Shown here one piece after another: positions 9,908-23,251 of a DNA stretch of 64,000 nucleotides. The DNA is taken from the NCBI GenBank assembly GCA_950022295.1, contig OX465595.1, positions 73,678,770 through 73,742,769 of the forward strand, in the 5' to 3' direction. Both the position numbers and the translations under genes were made by a program. The notes below the pieces were generated by a model. The model searched no databases. It saw nothing but the letters and a program-made list of their open reading frames with translations, and was not told the DNA's origin. Every line of letters starts with the position of its first letter. The stretch's first letter is position 1. Source of the DNA: Bromus sterilis. Its lineage: Eukaryota > Streptophyta > Magnoliopsida > Poales > Poaceae.

Positions 9908-12900
9908 TCATTTTAAAAATGGTTTGGGAGCAATCCCATGCTCATGGAATTTTTCTAATATTCAAACGGTGCCTTGGAATTAATAAAATAACCCTATTTG
10001 AGTTAAGATTCAAATTATTTGAATTTTAAAAATGTTGAAACTTTATAAGTGGCTAGTCTATTTTATTATGAGGCCATATAAAAAATTTCAGCATTTATAA
10101 AAATACCTAGCTATTTTATTTGGCTAGGTCAACCTATTTACAGAGAAAGAAAAAGAAAAAAGGGAAAACAGCAGAGCTTACCTTGCGCCTCAGGCGAGGC
10201 CCACCTTCTGTCGCCTCGTCTTCTACCCCGCCCCTCCAAGCTGCTCGCTGGAGCTGGGAGCACGGCGACGCCGCCACAGCGATGCCGAGCCGCTTCTAGG
10301 CCTCCCCCTCCCTCTATCTTGCGTCTCGCATCGCGCAGAAGCCCCCCCCCCCGCACCCCAGCTCTCTCCCAGACCACTCCTATCTCTCTCTCCGGCGGGT
10401 CCCCGTGAAGAACCGAGCGCACGCTGGAGCACCGCCGTCGAGCCTGCGTGGCCGTCATCCTCCTCGAGCTGCACCACGATGTCCAGGAGACTCCTCGACG
10501 ACGCCTTCGTCTTCACGCGCGAGTAATCGAGCCCGGAGGCCCCAGAGACGCCGCCCCCTTCTCCAGTTCGCCGCCGGCCGCCGACGAGCTCGAGCTCAAA
10601 TTCACCACGGTCAAGCACTTCGCAGCTCCGCCGTCTCCTCCATCCCACTCACGGTGAGCTGCTCGTCCGTTTGACCTATTCCCACCTTCTCTCGAGCCCT
10701 CTCGCGCAGTTCCGGCGAGGTCCGAGCCCAGCTGCCGTCGCTCGTCGACGTAGTCGCGCCCCAGAGCCCCTGTTTGAACCCCCGTTGGCACCACGCAATG
10801 CACGGCTTCGCGCTGTGCCTGGCAGTGCCCTCCAGAACCCTCCCCGTGGCCTCCTTCGCCATCGCCGTAGTGCTCCGTCTCCGGCCGCCGCAGACGACGT
10901 CGTAGCCGTGGACCTGAAGCTCCCCGTGACCCCCCGACCACTCCACTGGATGCGGAAGACGACGAGGAGCAAGCCCGTGCCCTCCAGGTCCCTCCCCGAG
11001 CCCTAGAACCCAACTCCGGCGAGTCTCCGACAGGATTCCGGCGGCCCCGCCATTAGAGCCCCTAAACCTAAGCTAACCCCCCCACTAATCCTAACCCTGG
11101 GCCACTAACTAAACACTGTTAGTGTTAAACTAACAGGGGATTAACCCCACAGAGACAGACTTGTGGGCCCCTGTTGTCAGCCCCCCCCCTGCGTCATGCT
11201 GACCTCAGGCTGATGCAATAAATCTTTTCCAGAGAATTAAATCATTTACAGAAATTCCAGAAAATCCAGAAAATACCCTAAACTTTGGAAATTCATAATT
11301 AATTCATCCTAACTCCAAATATAACAAATAATATGTCTAAAATTATCAGAAAAATACAAGGATTATGAATATGCAATTTGTTTTCATGTTTGACCATTTT
11401 AAAATGGGTGAACAGTAGCAAACATGCATATGGATCCTTTTCAAATTCAAATTTGGAGTGATTTTGCAAATGATTTTGCAACACCCTTAATTCCAATGGT
11501 TTCATCCACACATCAGAAACATTACTTCAACTATACAACATCACTTCATGATCAAACTTTTTCAAATGAACTTTCATGCATTCAAATGCATTTGAAATTC
11601 ATCGATAAACCAAATGGAGTTTGAATTTGCATTTCGAATGCAATATACTTCATTTAAATGGAATTGCCCAAACACATCAGAAACATATACATCAAGTTTC
11701 AATCTTCAACCATGTGTTTGTGCATTGTATTTATATTGCTTCCTTGTTTGTTGTTTGTCGAGTAGAGGTGGAACCGTAACAGGAGGCAGCCCCCTTCGTT
11801 GAAGACACCGTTATCGAAACCTCGTCAGCAAGGCAAGCAAACCCCCATTGATCATGTCGATAAAATCCCACTTCCCTCTCATGTCTCGCTTATGCATTGT
11901 TTAGGATGATCACCATGATAACGTTTCTATCGCATAGTTGAACCCATATCCTTTGCATGACCTATCATCTTGTCACAGTAGTAAGCAAACCACAATCCTA
12001 GCAGATGTAGGAGTTGGTTGATATCATGTGGCCTCTGCAACTGTTACTGCTTATTGCATGCTTGGTGGTACAATGAGGTTGCTTTTGATGTGGGTCGGGA
12101 TGATGATAAACATGGTGTTGATGGAAGTGAAACGTGTTGGTGAATCTACCCTAATACAAGGTGAACGATGAGAGGCTGTGTAGGAGTACAGAGTGGGTTG
12201 TCTCGTTGAACACCGCCTTAAGACCGAGTTCTTGTGTGGTGATCCAAGAAGAAGAGTACAGCCACACATTGGGCTCACTGACCCCTCTCGACCTAGTACC
12301 TCACCCTGTTCGAACCCCAGAAGTCGCAGTAGTTCGGAGTTCTGGTAGGGCTGTGGCACGGTCTGCGAAGTGGATGAACGGCTTTTCAAGACCGGCTTGG
12401 GACCCTACACACATCGTTTGAGGCTGTACTGGAACCTCGGCCGGACTTCCATACGGATCCCCCTCAGATAGGCGACTCTCTGGACAAAAACGGAGCTGTG
12501 GGTGAAGTGTCGTGGCAACATCCTCGCCGGTACCCGCTTGAAGGGTCCCACTCCCAGGCGGTAACTGATGAGTGTGTGTGTGTAGCGGTACACCCCTGCA
12601 GGGTTAACAAAACTATTCGAATAGCCGCGCCCGCGGTTATGGACTGCTTGGAGAGCTGTGCTCGATTATTAGACAACTTGAACTGGATACTTCTAAAACT
12701 TGCAAGATAAGCGTGAGTGCTATGGTGTGCTTCTCGTGGGGAAGTCGAGGAAGTAACCATAGTGGTGTAATTGGTTGAAGAGATGTAGTGGACTCGTGTA
12801 CGCTTCTTACCTCAAGTCTGGTACTCGTAGTTCAGGATTAGCCAAGTCAAAGCTGGCACTTCTGCAAGTGAAACCCCACCTCCCTTTACCTTGATACATA

Positions 12901-13769
12901 TGCATGAGTAGTATAGCTCCTATGTAAGTCTTGCTGAGTACGATTTTGTACTCACGTTTGCTTAATCTATGTTTTAGATGAACCCACCGATCCCGTTGGT
13001 GACTTCTACCTGAAGCTCGAAGAATGAAGACTCAGACCAAGACCAAGCTAGTGTAGTCCCAGTCAGACGACTGGTTCCCTCGTGGAGGGCTTGTTTTTAG
13101 ATAAGGCTTCTCTAAGCCATTTGTTAAACTTGTCTGTACTCAGACCTACTTGCTTCCGGTTGTCTGTTGTAATGTTGGATCACATGCTTGTGATATCTGT
13201 GTGCACTCTGTAAGAGTTATTAATAAAGATATATACTTTGTAGAGAATTGCAATGATACCTGCTGTTCATACAAGACATGTGTGCTACGTGTATGTTTAT
13301 AACATGCATGTCTTTGTATGGGTTTTCGAGACCTTAGTTGTGATCTGGCTGGCGGTCTTTTATACACCAAGTGGCCCTTAGATGTCCGCAGCTTGGGGCA
13401 TCACGATGCGATTGTTCGAGACCCTGTCTCGTGCACACTTTGATGTATGATCGAGCCCGCCCTAGACCCCGACTAAGTGATCGGGCTGGAGTAAGTCTAT
13501 GTAAGGGTTATAATACAATCGATAGTATGGTTGAGGCGACTTGTCTATGAGTATGGGAGTTCATCACCCATTTCATTAGACTTGTGTGCAGACGATGAGG
13601 ACCCATTTCAGTTGATCATCCGGCCTGGATGGGATGCCCCTCACGTTCGATGCTCTCCGAGAACGTTCTGTGCTTGGCCTTGTCTGCTTAGACAAGTGGG
13701 TACGGTTCTCGGCTGTCCATATGATTGTGTTGTAGCGAGGCTTGCATACGCTAACCCCGGGTCCCGACA
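9723..13769 (+). repeat. E2 3' LTR (4,047 bp)
   Basis: Begins TGTCACAACC and ends CCCGACA. It has an AT-rich start with possible TATA boxes (10074-10085, 10094-10105), a GC-rich block at about 10190-11060 with C-runs, then a long AT-richer part. Homologous along its length to the reverse solo LTR E3 and to E7. Open frames of 60-166 codons in the GC-rich block on both strands overlap one another and resemble no known protein, so I do not annotate them. Confidence 0.9.
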
Positions 13770-14477
13770 CCTCTTCAGAAAGTATTTGTCTCAATCTTCG
13801 GGTTGAGTCCAGTGGGGAACGTGTACAACCTCTGCAGAGCGTATAAACTGATCATGATTAGCCGTGTCCACGGTTACGGACGAACTTTGAGCAACTAGTT
13901 AGTACTGTTGATGAATGATCTTGACAGATGAACACTTAATAATAATTTGGTTGGGACAAGAGTAGCATGGGTTGTTGTGTGTTACAGGTAGAATTCAACT
14001 TAAAATTCTGACTAGTTTAGTTCAGGAGAAAATTGGCTTTCAGAAAAACTAAAACCATAAGCCTTTCCTTTGACTTACCTTGCATGTAGTTGTAGATCCT
14101 TTATATAAACTTTTCCGTGTCACTTGCCGTACAAATCAGATGTACTGACCCGTTGTCGGGCTGTAACCTTCGGTGTTGCAGGTTTTTCAGACGATCAGTA
14201 AGGTGCGTTTAGGGGTTGCGAGTCTACACTCAGCATGTTCGCATGTGGCTGTTGATGGAACTCCACGTTATTTGCTTTTGCTTCCGCTATATTTATATTG
14301 AATAAGCTAGCCTTGAGCTATGCAACTTGTTATTTATTTACTCTGGATCATACGTTGTAATAATGATGCACTTGTACTTTGATATATATCTATAATACTG
14401 TGTGTGCCAGCGAGTTCGATCCAGGGACTAGCACTTGGACACAGAGACTTCAATTCGGTGTGAATTGGGTCGCTACA
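13770..14477 (+). repeat. E1 3' LTR, second part (starts with the E2 duplication)
   Basis: CCTCT (13770-13774) is the right copy of the E2 target duplication. From there the sequence follows 1482-2188 of the 5' LTR and ends CGCTACA. Confidence 0.92.
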
Positions 14478-16083
14478 TGTCAAGAGCTTTAGCCTATTAG
14501 TGATAGATGTCGTATTTTGGGCAATCCGTGTTTATTTTCAAAACTTACAAAATTAGTTGAGAACTCTAGCTACTATATTGATCACTAATCTTTGGAGGGA
14601 TCGAATATTAGAGTACACTCACGTACCATGAGTCAAGGATGCGCAAGGATAACCAAACCCCCATACACTCCTCCTCGGGGTACTTGTCTCTTTGGGAAAC
14701 TCCTATTAGATTGAGAGTTACTGATAATAAGTGCATGAGTTCTTTAGACTAAGGTGAGTATTCGACAGTTGACACTTCCACCTTCCCATATTTTTCTAGC
14801 CTCTCCTGTGCCGTGCATTTCTTTCTTCTCACTCCGAGAGTTGGCGTCCACCTTCGCCGGTACATCCAAATCCTTGGCATGATACGCTCTGTCATCATAA
14901 ACCTCATTATATCCTTCCTCAAAACAGCCACCATACCTACCTATCAAGGCATTTCCATAGCATTTGCGATATACATTTCCATGAAACATTCACCTTCTCA
15001 TGACTTGATCTTCATGTCATACATGCTACTTGCTTGATCGATGAGCCGCATGCTAGTTGGGCCTTGCCCTAATAATTGCTACATGACGCGCTAGTATCAT
15101 TGCATATCCTGCTACACTGGCAGAGGCATACATTTGCATACTTCATGATAGTTACATTTTCAATATGATTTTAGTACTTTTGTAAAGTGTGAAAGATCTT
15201 CTATACTTCTTGTAATATATAGAGTGTTGCCCCTAAAGTGAGGAAAAGATCCCAAAGAGGACAAAATCAAAAGATCCCAAAGCGGACAAATGAGAGAAAT
15301 AGAAAGAGCCATTGAGGCCACCAAATAAAATACAAAAAAATACGAAAAAAGAAAAAGAAATAAAAAGAGAGAAGGGGCACACTAGTATTCCTTTTGAGAG
15401 ATCCACACTCGTACTCCATCTTATATCTTGTACTCCATAGAGATTATCATTCATTCATATAGCTATGTGGGGACCTTCACACTATAGAACTTGGCTTGTA
15501 TATTCCAATGACGAGCCTCCTCAAATGAGCTCTAGGTCTTCTTGAGCAAGCAAGTAGGATGCACCACCACTAGTTCCATTGGAGAGCTTACCTTAGCTCA
15601 TATGTGCATCCGTTGCATGGCAATCCCTACTCCTCACATCATATCTATCATTTGGCTTTCTCTCGCCTATGATTGTGCTCATTGATGTGAGCCTTTCACA
15701 CCTTTTTTGTCTTCCCCCTCCTTCATTCTTTCTCTCTTTGCCATCCTAAATGTCAACTTTCCTTGCTTACACTCATCCATTGCATGAGTACTCAAAATAT
15801 CGAAAAGGAGTGGATCATTTTTACTTGTACCTGGCTAGTGGTCTGGGATGACTAAAGATAAGATTCCAAAGAAGACCAAGTGTGAAACTTTAGTAGATTG
15901 AGTTCTCAACACAAAAATACCTTTTTCTATCGTAATCTCTATCCCCTTTCTTGCACACAAACACCATTTGGAGACATTCGAGTCACGGACAACGAGAGCT
16001 CTTGCACCTTTATGTTCTTATGTTGCTTGTTTCAATGCTAATATAGACTCTTCCCTGTTGTTACTTGAATTGGATTACATGAC
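14478..16083 (+). mobile_element. E0: internal region of a non-autonomous Athila-like element
   Basis: Aligns by eye with 48930-50430 of E5, so it is the 3' half of the interior of the same family. It is noncoding: all frames are interrupted. It contains an AAGATCCCAAAG doublet and a purine-rich stretch (about 15330-15375). Its left part lies beyond E1 and outside the window. It is interrupted at 16084 by solo LTR E3, whose ATGAC duplication is 16079-16083. Confidence 0.82.
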
Positions 16084-19000
16084 TGTCGGGACCCGGGGTT
16101 AGCGTATGTAATTCCAGTCACGATACAATCACATGGAGAGCCGAGAACCGTACCCACTTGTCTAAGCAGACAAGGCCAAGCACAGAACGTTCCCGGTAAG
16201 CATCGAACGTGAGGGGCATCCCATTCAGGCCGGATGATCAACTGAGATGGGTCCTCATCGTCCGCTCACAAGTCTAAATGCTTATGGGTGGTGAATCCCA
16301 TACTCATAGAAAAGTCGCCTCAACCATGTTATCGATTGGATCCTAACTCATAAATAGACTTACTCCAGCCCGATCACTTAGTCGGGGTCTAGGGCGGGCT
16401 CGATCATACAACAAAGTGTGCTCGTGACTGAGTCACGAACAATCGCATCGCGATGCCCCAAGCTACGCACATCTAAGGGCCACGTGGTGTATAAAAGACC
16501 GCCAGCCAGATCACAACTAAGGTCTCGAAAACCCATACTAAGACATGCATGTTATAAACATACACGCAGCACACATGCCTAGTATGAACAGCAGGTATCA
16601 TCACACAACTCTACAAAGTACTCTTTATAGATATACATATAGAGCATACAAAGATCACGTGTCTGTGATCAACATTACATCATACAACAGAAGCAAATTA
16701 GGTCTGAGTACAGACAAGTTTAACAAATGGCTTAGAGAAGCCTTGTAAACAAACATGCCCTTCCACGAGGGACCAGAATGCTATCTGGGACTATGCTAAC
16801 TTAGTCAACGTCGAGCTTCATGAAGGTGACTCCATCGGGGTCCAGTTCTTATCTAAAACATAGAATAAGCAAACGTGAGTACAAAGTCGTACTCAGCAAG
16901 ACTTACATCAGAACTAAACTACTCATGCTCAAGTATCAAGGTAAAGGGAGGTGGGGTTTCACTTGCAGAAATGCCAGCTTTGACTTGGCTAATCCTGAAC
17001 TACGAATACCAGACTTGAGGTAAGAAGCGTACACGAGTCCACTACATCTCCAATCAATACACCACTATGGTTACTTCCTCGACTCCCCCACGAGGAGGCA
17101 CACCATAGCACTCACGCTTATCTTGCGAGTTTTATGAGTATCCATTCAAGTTGTCTAATAATCAGGTACAGGTTACAAGTAGTCCTTAACCGCGGACGCG
17201 GCTATTCGAATAGTTTTGTTAACCTTGCAAGTGTGTAAACTACACACACATGACCATCGGTTACCGCCAGGTCTAGCCACCGTTCAAGAGGTGACAGCGA
17301 GGATGTTCACCACGACACTTCGCTCACAACCGGTCTATTCCAGGAGTCGACTATCTGAGTTTGCCTCCGCTCGAGAGACCGGCCGGATCAATGAAACGGA
17401 CTCAAACAATGTAGGTGACCGAGACGCCACCTCTAGCAGATGGTTTTCCTGCCTCAGAGGTGCACCCACATATCTATATGATGCAACCATTTCCTTTGTT
17501 CTTTTTCTATGCACATGTCAAATGGAAAGCCCGAACTAATGTGACTCCTGGACGTCGACACGGATCAAGGTACTAGGCCGAGAGGGGTCAGTGAGCCCAA
17601 TTTGTGGTTGTACTCTTTGTCTTGGATTACCATACAAGAACTCGATGCCTAAGGCAGTGTTCAACGAGACAACCCACTGTGTACTCCTACACAGCCTCTC
17701 ATCGTTCACCTTGTATTAGGGTGGATTCACCGACACAGTTTCACTTTCATCAACACCATGTTCACCATCATCCCGACTCACATCAAAAGCAACCTCATGT
17801 AACACTAAGCATGCAATAAGTTGTAACAGTTTCAGGGGTTTCATGATATCATACAACTCCTATGTCAGCTAGGATTGTGGTTTGCTTAATACTGTGACAA
17901 GATGATAGGCCATGCATCGGATATGGGTTCAACTATGCGGTAGAATCGATACAAAGTGATCTCCTAAACATGCATAAGCGAGACTGAGAGGGAATTGGGA
18001 TTTTATAGACATGATCAATGGGGTTTGCTTGCCTTGCTGACAAGGTTCGACAACGGTGTCTTCAACGAAGGGGTGGCCTCCGGTTCCGGTTGCACGTCTA
18101 TTGAGCAAACAATCAAACAATGGTATAAATTTATTTGCAATGCATCAAACACATGATCAATATTGAAATGATGATGTTCTTGGTCACAAAGTGGTTACAA
18201 TTCCATTTAAAAGAAGTCAAATGCAAAGTCACTTGCAAATGTGCTTCAAATTTGAATTTGAATTAAAGCCATATGGATGTTTTGCACTGTTCACCCAATT
18301 TTAATTGGTCAAACATGAAAACAGAGCCCATATTCATAATCCTTGGATTTTTCTGATATTTTTAGACATATTATTTGCTATATTTGGAGTTCATATGAAT
18401 TAGTTATGAATTTCCCAAGTTTAAATGATTTTCTGGAATATTTTAAATCATTTCTATTTTTCTGGAATTCAATTTAATGCGTCAGCATGGCGTGGGGGTG
18501 ACGTCAGGGGGGGGCTGACCAGTGGGTCCACCCTGTCAGCCTCAGTGGTTAATCCCCCGGTTTGATTTAATTAAACAGGAGCTTAATTAGGCACAGGGCC
18601 CACCTGTCATTGGGCTAGAGGGGGTCATTAGGCACTAATTAAACCGGCCCGCCGGCGGTTAGCTGCCGGTGACCTGCAGACGCGGCGGAGGGCTCGCCGG
18701 AGTGGTGTTTTGGCCACGGGAGGGCACGGGGGAACCACGGGGAGGTGCACCGTGCTCGCCCGCGTCGAGCTAAGCCACCAGGGGGTCTCCAGGGGCTCGG
18801 GGTTGACGGCGGCTTCAAAAGGCGCGGCGGCCGGAGCTCTGGAGAACGGCGACGGCGACTTGGTGCACGGGAAGGAGTAGGAGGAGGGAGAATCGACACA
18901 GAGGCTCACCCTGGAGCTCACGGAGGCAACGGCGAAGGCTGGGGCGCGCCGAGACGACACAATTTGACGGCGGTCTTCTCCGGCTCCGGCGGGGTCTCGA

Positions 19001-19835
19001 AGAAGCTGGCGTGGGTTCCGGGCGTCCTCGGGCTCGATTAGTTGGGGGGTCCGGTGGAGACGGCAACGCTGGTTCGTCTGGACATCACGGCGAGCAACAT
19101 GGAGGCCATTGGCCGTGACTGGCACGACGGCGTGCTCCGGCTGGCTTCGGGGCGGCTCTGGATTCGCGAAGAGGAGAGGGGGAGGAGGTCCAGAGAGAGG
19201 GGAAGAAGATTGGAGGTGACCAGGGTGTCTCCGTGGCGGGTTCAGGGGGAAGGGGAAGGCCTAGACGGCTCCAGGGCGGCGAGGTGGCGCCGTGCACGCG
19301 CTCTGCCTCCACCGAGCTGCTTGGCTCGGCGGGGAGGTAGACGACAAGCGCCCCGGGCTGGGCTGGGCCAGGCCAGTGGAGTTGGGCCGAAAGCCAGGAG
19401 TTCTCCTTTTCTAATTCTTCTCTGTTTTATTTTGCCCTGGTAAAAATACCAAAGCATTTTATAAAAATGCCCAATTACTTTTATAAATACTAGGTGACCA
19501 GTAGCTAGTCACATATGGAATTTGGGCATTTTTGAAATTCAATATATTTTGAATTTCAATTCAAATAGGGTTATTTTAATTTCCAAAGCCACTGTTTGAA
19601 TATTAGAAAAATCCATGTGCATGGGATTGATCCCAAACCACTTTTAAAATGATCAGCATCATTTATAGGAATTTTTCAAACATTCAAATGATTTTTGGAA
19701 AAATATTTTTATCTGGCCATTTCAAATAATTTCTCAGGGCTTTCTGCTTCCCCATTTTTGAATTTCTTTTGAAAATTTTGCATGATGCAAAGGGGCACTC
19801 AAACCCTAGCACTTACCCTAGTTGGGGTTCTGACA
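16084..19835 (-). mobile_element. E3: solo LTR of a Tekay-related Gypsy family, reverse orientation
   Basis: On the plus strand it starts TGTCGGGACC and ends GGGTTCTGACA, the reverse complement of LTR ends like those of E2. It is flanked by ATGAC on both sides (16079-16083 and 19836-19840). There is no internal sequence, so it is the product of LTR-LTR recombination of a former full element. Length is 3,752 bp against 4,047 for E2. It has the same layout as E2, including a GC-rich block at about 18630-19430. It is related to but clearly diverged from E2. Confidence 0.93.
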
Positions 19836-19950
19836 ATGACTTGATTGATTTACTTAAAAGTTCTTATATGGTTGGTAGCATGTCACCACAGAAATTATGT
19901 TGTTATCATTTACCAACTCGAGGACGAGCAGGAATTAAGCTTGGGGATGT
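19836..19950 (+). mobile_element. E0 internal 3' end with polypurine tract
   Basis: Continues E0 after the solo LTR (right ATGAC at 19836-19840). Matches 50440-50554 of E5. The purine-rich AAGCTTGGGGATGT abuts the LTR start at 19951. Confidence 0.88.
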
Positions 19951-21569
19951 TGATACGTCCAAAACGTATCTAGAATTTCTGCTTTCTCCATGCTTCTTTT
20001 GTGTGATATTGCTATGGTAGTGATACACTTTCATACACTTTTGATCATATTTGGACTAACTTATTAACTTAGTGCACCCCAGTGTCAGTTCCTGTTTTCT
20101 GCTGTTTTTCTATTTCAGGTTTCCCGCATATTAAAAGTGCTCCAAAAATTCGGGAAAATCCAATAAAAATCAGCGCTTCGGAAGCTTCGGGAATCACCGA
20201 GGGGGGGGGGGGGGCAGAGGGGAACCACCAGAGCCCCAGGCACCCTCCCGGCGCGCCCTAGGGTGGGGCCGCGCCAGGGGGCCGCTTGGACCCCTGGTGG
20301 CACCCCTGGCTGCCCCCCTTCGCCCATATATTCTCCATGACGCAAAACCCCCGAGACGGGAACCCTTTTTTTGCGTTCTCTCCTCTGTTCCGCCGCCGCC
20401 GCGCTTCCAAGATCGGGAGCACCAGGAGACCTCTTTCCGGCACCCTGCCGGAGGGAGGAACCACCTCCGGGAGCTTCTCCACCACCATAGATGCTTCTCG
20501 GATGAACCGTGAGTAGTCCACCTTGGACCATGGGTCTATGATCAGTAGTTATGTGATGTTCTCTTCCCCTCTTTGTTCTTCATGGTTTAGACCTCGTTAG
20601 CTTCCCTACATGATCGAGGCACATATGTAATCTTTCCGCTGTTGCTATGCTGAGTTTGCTGGGATTTAATGGATTATGAGACTATGTTCAGATTGTGTTT
20701 GAGTAATATATTTGATTCTCCTCTTTTATATTTATGTTCTAGAGTAATTCTTGCATGTTCTCCGTTGCTGTTTATTACTTTGGCCAAGTAGTAGGTAGTG
20801 ACTCCAAGAGGGAGCGTTATGCATGATTGTGGGTTCAAGCCCCTGATGACTAACTTGAGTGACAGAAACATGAGTCTAGGGGATGTGCTATTGACACAAG
20901 GGAGAAAACAACGGTGCTTGTACTTGCGGGTGCAAGGATTGTTTACTTTACGCAAAGTTCTTTAATGTAGTTGGCTGTTACTTTGAGTTTACACTTTGGG
21001 TGGGATTCACAACTTAATACCAGCAGGATGTTCTGGATAGATATCTCAAGGTGGATGATTAGTAGGTAGATGCAGATGGATTTCGATCTACTTGTCTTGG
21101 AGTACCGCCCATGCTTTTGAGCCTCTTCCTTTCTTTATAGCATATTTAGCATTGGTTTGCGCACATAATCCTGTCAATTGCCCACCTGTAATTTGTTTAC
21201 CTCACATAGCTATTTTATCGTCTTTTGGGAGAGATACATCACTAGTGAACATCATGGGACCCCGGTCCTTATTTCCAATACTGTTTACACCCACTATTTA
21301 TTTTTTGCTTTATTTACTTTTACATTGCTATCACTATCATTATTATCCTGTGCGTTTTATCCTTTGTAAACAACAAGGCCGGAGGGATTGACAACCTCTC
21401 TAAACTCGATGGGAGCAAAGTTATCTGTTGTGTGTGCAGGTCCACGTCAACCGCCTAGCACTATTGTCACCTTCCTGTCGTTGCCGGAGTCCTACTGGAG
21501 ACAAACTTTGGTATCTTCACCGAGGGAAATTTGCTGCTGTCTACATCTCAAACTTTCCACTTTGGGTAA
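19951..21569 (+). repeat. E0 LTR, interrupted by E4
   Basis: Begins TGATACGTCC and is homologous to the LTRs of E5 (45063, 50555) and E6 (44014). It includes a run of 14 G near 20201. The last bases before E4, GGTAA (21565-21569), are its target duplication. A short continuation follows E4 at 36344. Confidence 0.9.
20325..20333 (+). promoter_or_regulatory. TATA box of the E0 LTR
   Basis: CATATATTC occupies the same place as the TATA-like CTATATATTC in both E5 LTRs (45429-45438, 50924-50933) and CTATATTTAA in E6 (44367-44376). Each lies just 5' of a conserved transcribed-looking segment. Confidence 0.6.
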
Positions 21570-22558
21570 TGTCGTCGATATGTAACGCCAGATGCCATGG
21601 GATGGCTAAAGTGAGGGGATGACGCAAGGGAGAGAATGCCGATGGTACCGAAATCGGGTTGGGCACAAACACGGTGGAGGACACCACGATGTACCCAGGT
21701 TCGGGGCTCTCCGGAGAGATAACACCCCTACTCCTGCTTGTCTCTTATATATCAATGCTCCGGCTACAATAACTGCTTCTCTATCTTCTCAGGGGAAGGT
21801 GAGCGCCGCCGCCGTGGGCAAGGCTCTCTCCTGCGTCCCTGAGGAGTAACTACAAGAAGTGAACGAACTAAGGGGAAAGTGAGTAATGGTGGTCTAGGAT
21901 GAGTCGCCCCTCACGCAGGAGGGGTACCCTGGCTCTTATAGTGTGAGCCCAGGGTACTTCGGTAACTTCATTGCTGAATGGGCCCAGTTGTCATCCTCTA
22001 ATCGGCCTGGGCCCACCGACTGCTCCTCTCCGGCTGATCCGGAACCTACGAGCGGCGGCCCATGCTGTAGACTCGTAGAGTGCAGGGATGAACAGTTGAA
22101 ATAGGGGGTGCGGTCTTGTCGGCCTGTCCGCGGAATCGGCGGAGAGGTCGACACCGTATCTCCCCCAGATCTTTGACATGACCTGGCCTTCCTGCCACCC
22201 GGATATCTCTGGATATGGCATTTATGACCTCGTAATCATACCCCCGACTGGGTATTAGGTGGTTCCGATTGCGCCTGGACCGACTGGTGGTTCCTGGCAA
22301 AGTCGATTGCTCTGGGCAATCGGCCTTCCAGGTATCCACCTCGGCCCAGCTGCGGACCAATCGGATGATCGTCTTGGTGAAGGGAGGGTGGTCCGATAGC
22401 GCCTGGGCCGACTGCTGGCATTTGATACGGCTGGTTGCCTTGGAGCAATCGGTCGTACATCTGCCCAGCTCGGGCCAGCTGCGGTCCAATCGGTCCATCC
22501 TTGTCTTGAAAGATTGCTTCCGCTTGGGTTAGCCTACCCGGGTACCGGTCCCCCGACA
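21570..22558 (-). repeat. E4 3' LTR
   Basis: Plus-strand ends are TGTCGTCG and CCCCCGACA. Left duplication GGTAA is at 21565-21569. Matches 35351-36338 at about 98%. Confidence 0.95.
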
Positions 22559-22572
22559 GTAGCCCCTAAAGC
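22559..22572 (-). other. E4 polypurine tract
   Basis: Read on the minus strand, GCTTTAGGGGCTAC directly precedes the 3' LTR. Confidence 0.8.
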
Positions 22573-23251
22573 TGTAAAGGTCCCTCGGTCACTTGACCGC
22601 GGGGCCTTTGCAGTTTTTAATTTCTGTTGATATCCTCCGACTGCTATGGTTTCATCAAGTGCGTCATTCCGAGTTCATCGACCGACTCGGAGATCACACT
22701 TGGCTGACCAACTTTTCATCCGATTGGATCTAGTTCGCTCCCACTTCGTGTCTTCACTTTTCGAAAAAGACATCTTTCGCCGATTTAGTTCCAACGGTTA
22801 CCCCCGATTCTTCCGGGATGTGATCAATGAGCTGGGACCCATGACCCACACGCGACTTGACATAACAGCAGGGCATGACCCCCACCTCGCCTTTTGCGCC
22901 AGGATCCTTTGCGCTGGTTTGCCGGTTGCCCTTCCTGTGCCCTAGGCCACACCGAGCCACACAGCCGCAGACGTATCCCACTCCCCCCCGCCGCCCATAT
23001 AAGCCACAGGGGGGGAGCCTTCGCCTCTTCCTTCTCCTCAAACGCCATCTTCAACCTCTAGCTCTCTCTTTCCTCTGCGCCAATGTTGCTCCACGCGAAG
23101 CTTTTTGCCGCAGGCCTGTGCATCTTGGATCTGTTCCGGCCACCAGCTTGTGCTCTTCGCCGCCTCCGCCGCCTCCGCAGCACCTCGACATCGCCGCTCT
23201 CGCACTCCGCCTTCCTCCTTTTATTTATTGCTCTCTCCGCCCGTGACCGCC
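22573..23251 (+). promoter_or_regulatory. E4 region upstream of the antisense gene, with TATA box
   Basis: About 680 bases between the purine tract and the antisense start codon. CCATATAAGCC at 22995-23005 is a good TATA box in a C-rich context. A transcript would start near 23030 and have a leader of roughly 220 bases, rich in CT runs. If used, this is a promoter separate from the LTR that drives transcription against the element. Confidence 0.5.

Larger units (their letters stand above)
7787..13769 (+). mobile_element. E2: internally deleted Tekay-type Gypsy (chromovirus)
   Basis: Bounded by TGTCACAACC and GGTCCCGACA and flanked by CCTCT on both sides. Order: 143 bp of 5' LTR, partial RNase H, integrase, chromodomain, purine tract, complete 4,047-bp 3' LTR. 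Most of the 5' LTR, the primer site, gag, protease and RT are gone, joined by one deletion near 7929/7930. The C-terminal chromodomain and the integrase type place it among chromoviruses, most like the Tekay/Del clade. Clade assignment is by recognition only. Confidence 0.9.
1..14477 (+). mobile_element. E1: non-autonomous Gypsy LTR retrotransposon, split by E2
   Basis: Two copies of the same LTR flank a 2.9-kb internal region (2189-5090). The 3' LTR is interrupted at 7787-13769 by element E2. LTRs open with TGTAACATCC, a tRNA-Met type primer site follows the 5' LTR, and a purine tract precedes the 3' LTR. The interior holds gag fragments but no protease, reverse transcriptase or integrase, so the element needed proteins from a relative. 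About 1.2 kb of the 5' LTR lies left of the window, estimated from the 3.4-kb 3' LTR. It sits in the internal region of an Athila-like element (E0) that resumes at 14478. The first five bases there, TGTCA, are the expected target duplication, but the partner copy is outside the window. Confidence 0.88.

Noticed and set aside
20201..20214. G-run as a G-quadruplex or regulatory site (also 10341 and 37333)
   Set aside because: Simple homopolymer in LTR sequence, absent at the same position in the E5 and E6 copies; likely slippage.
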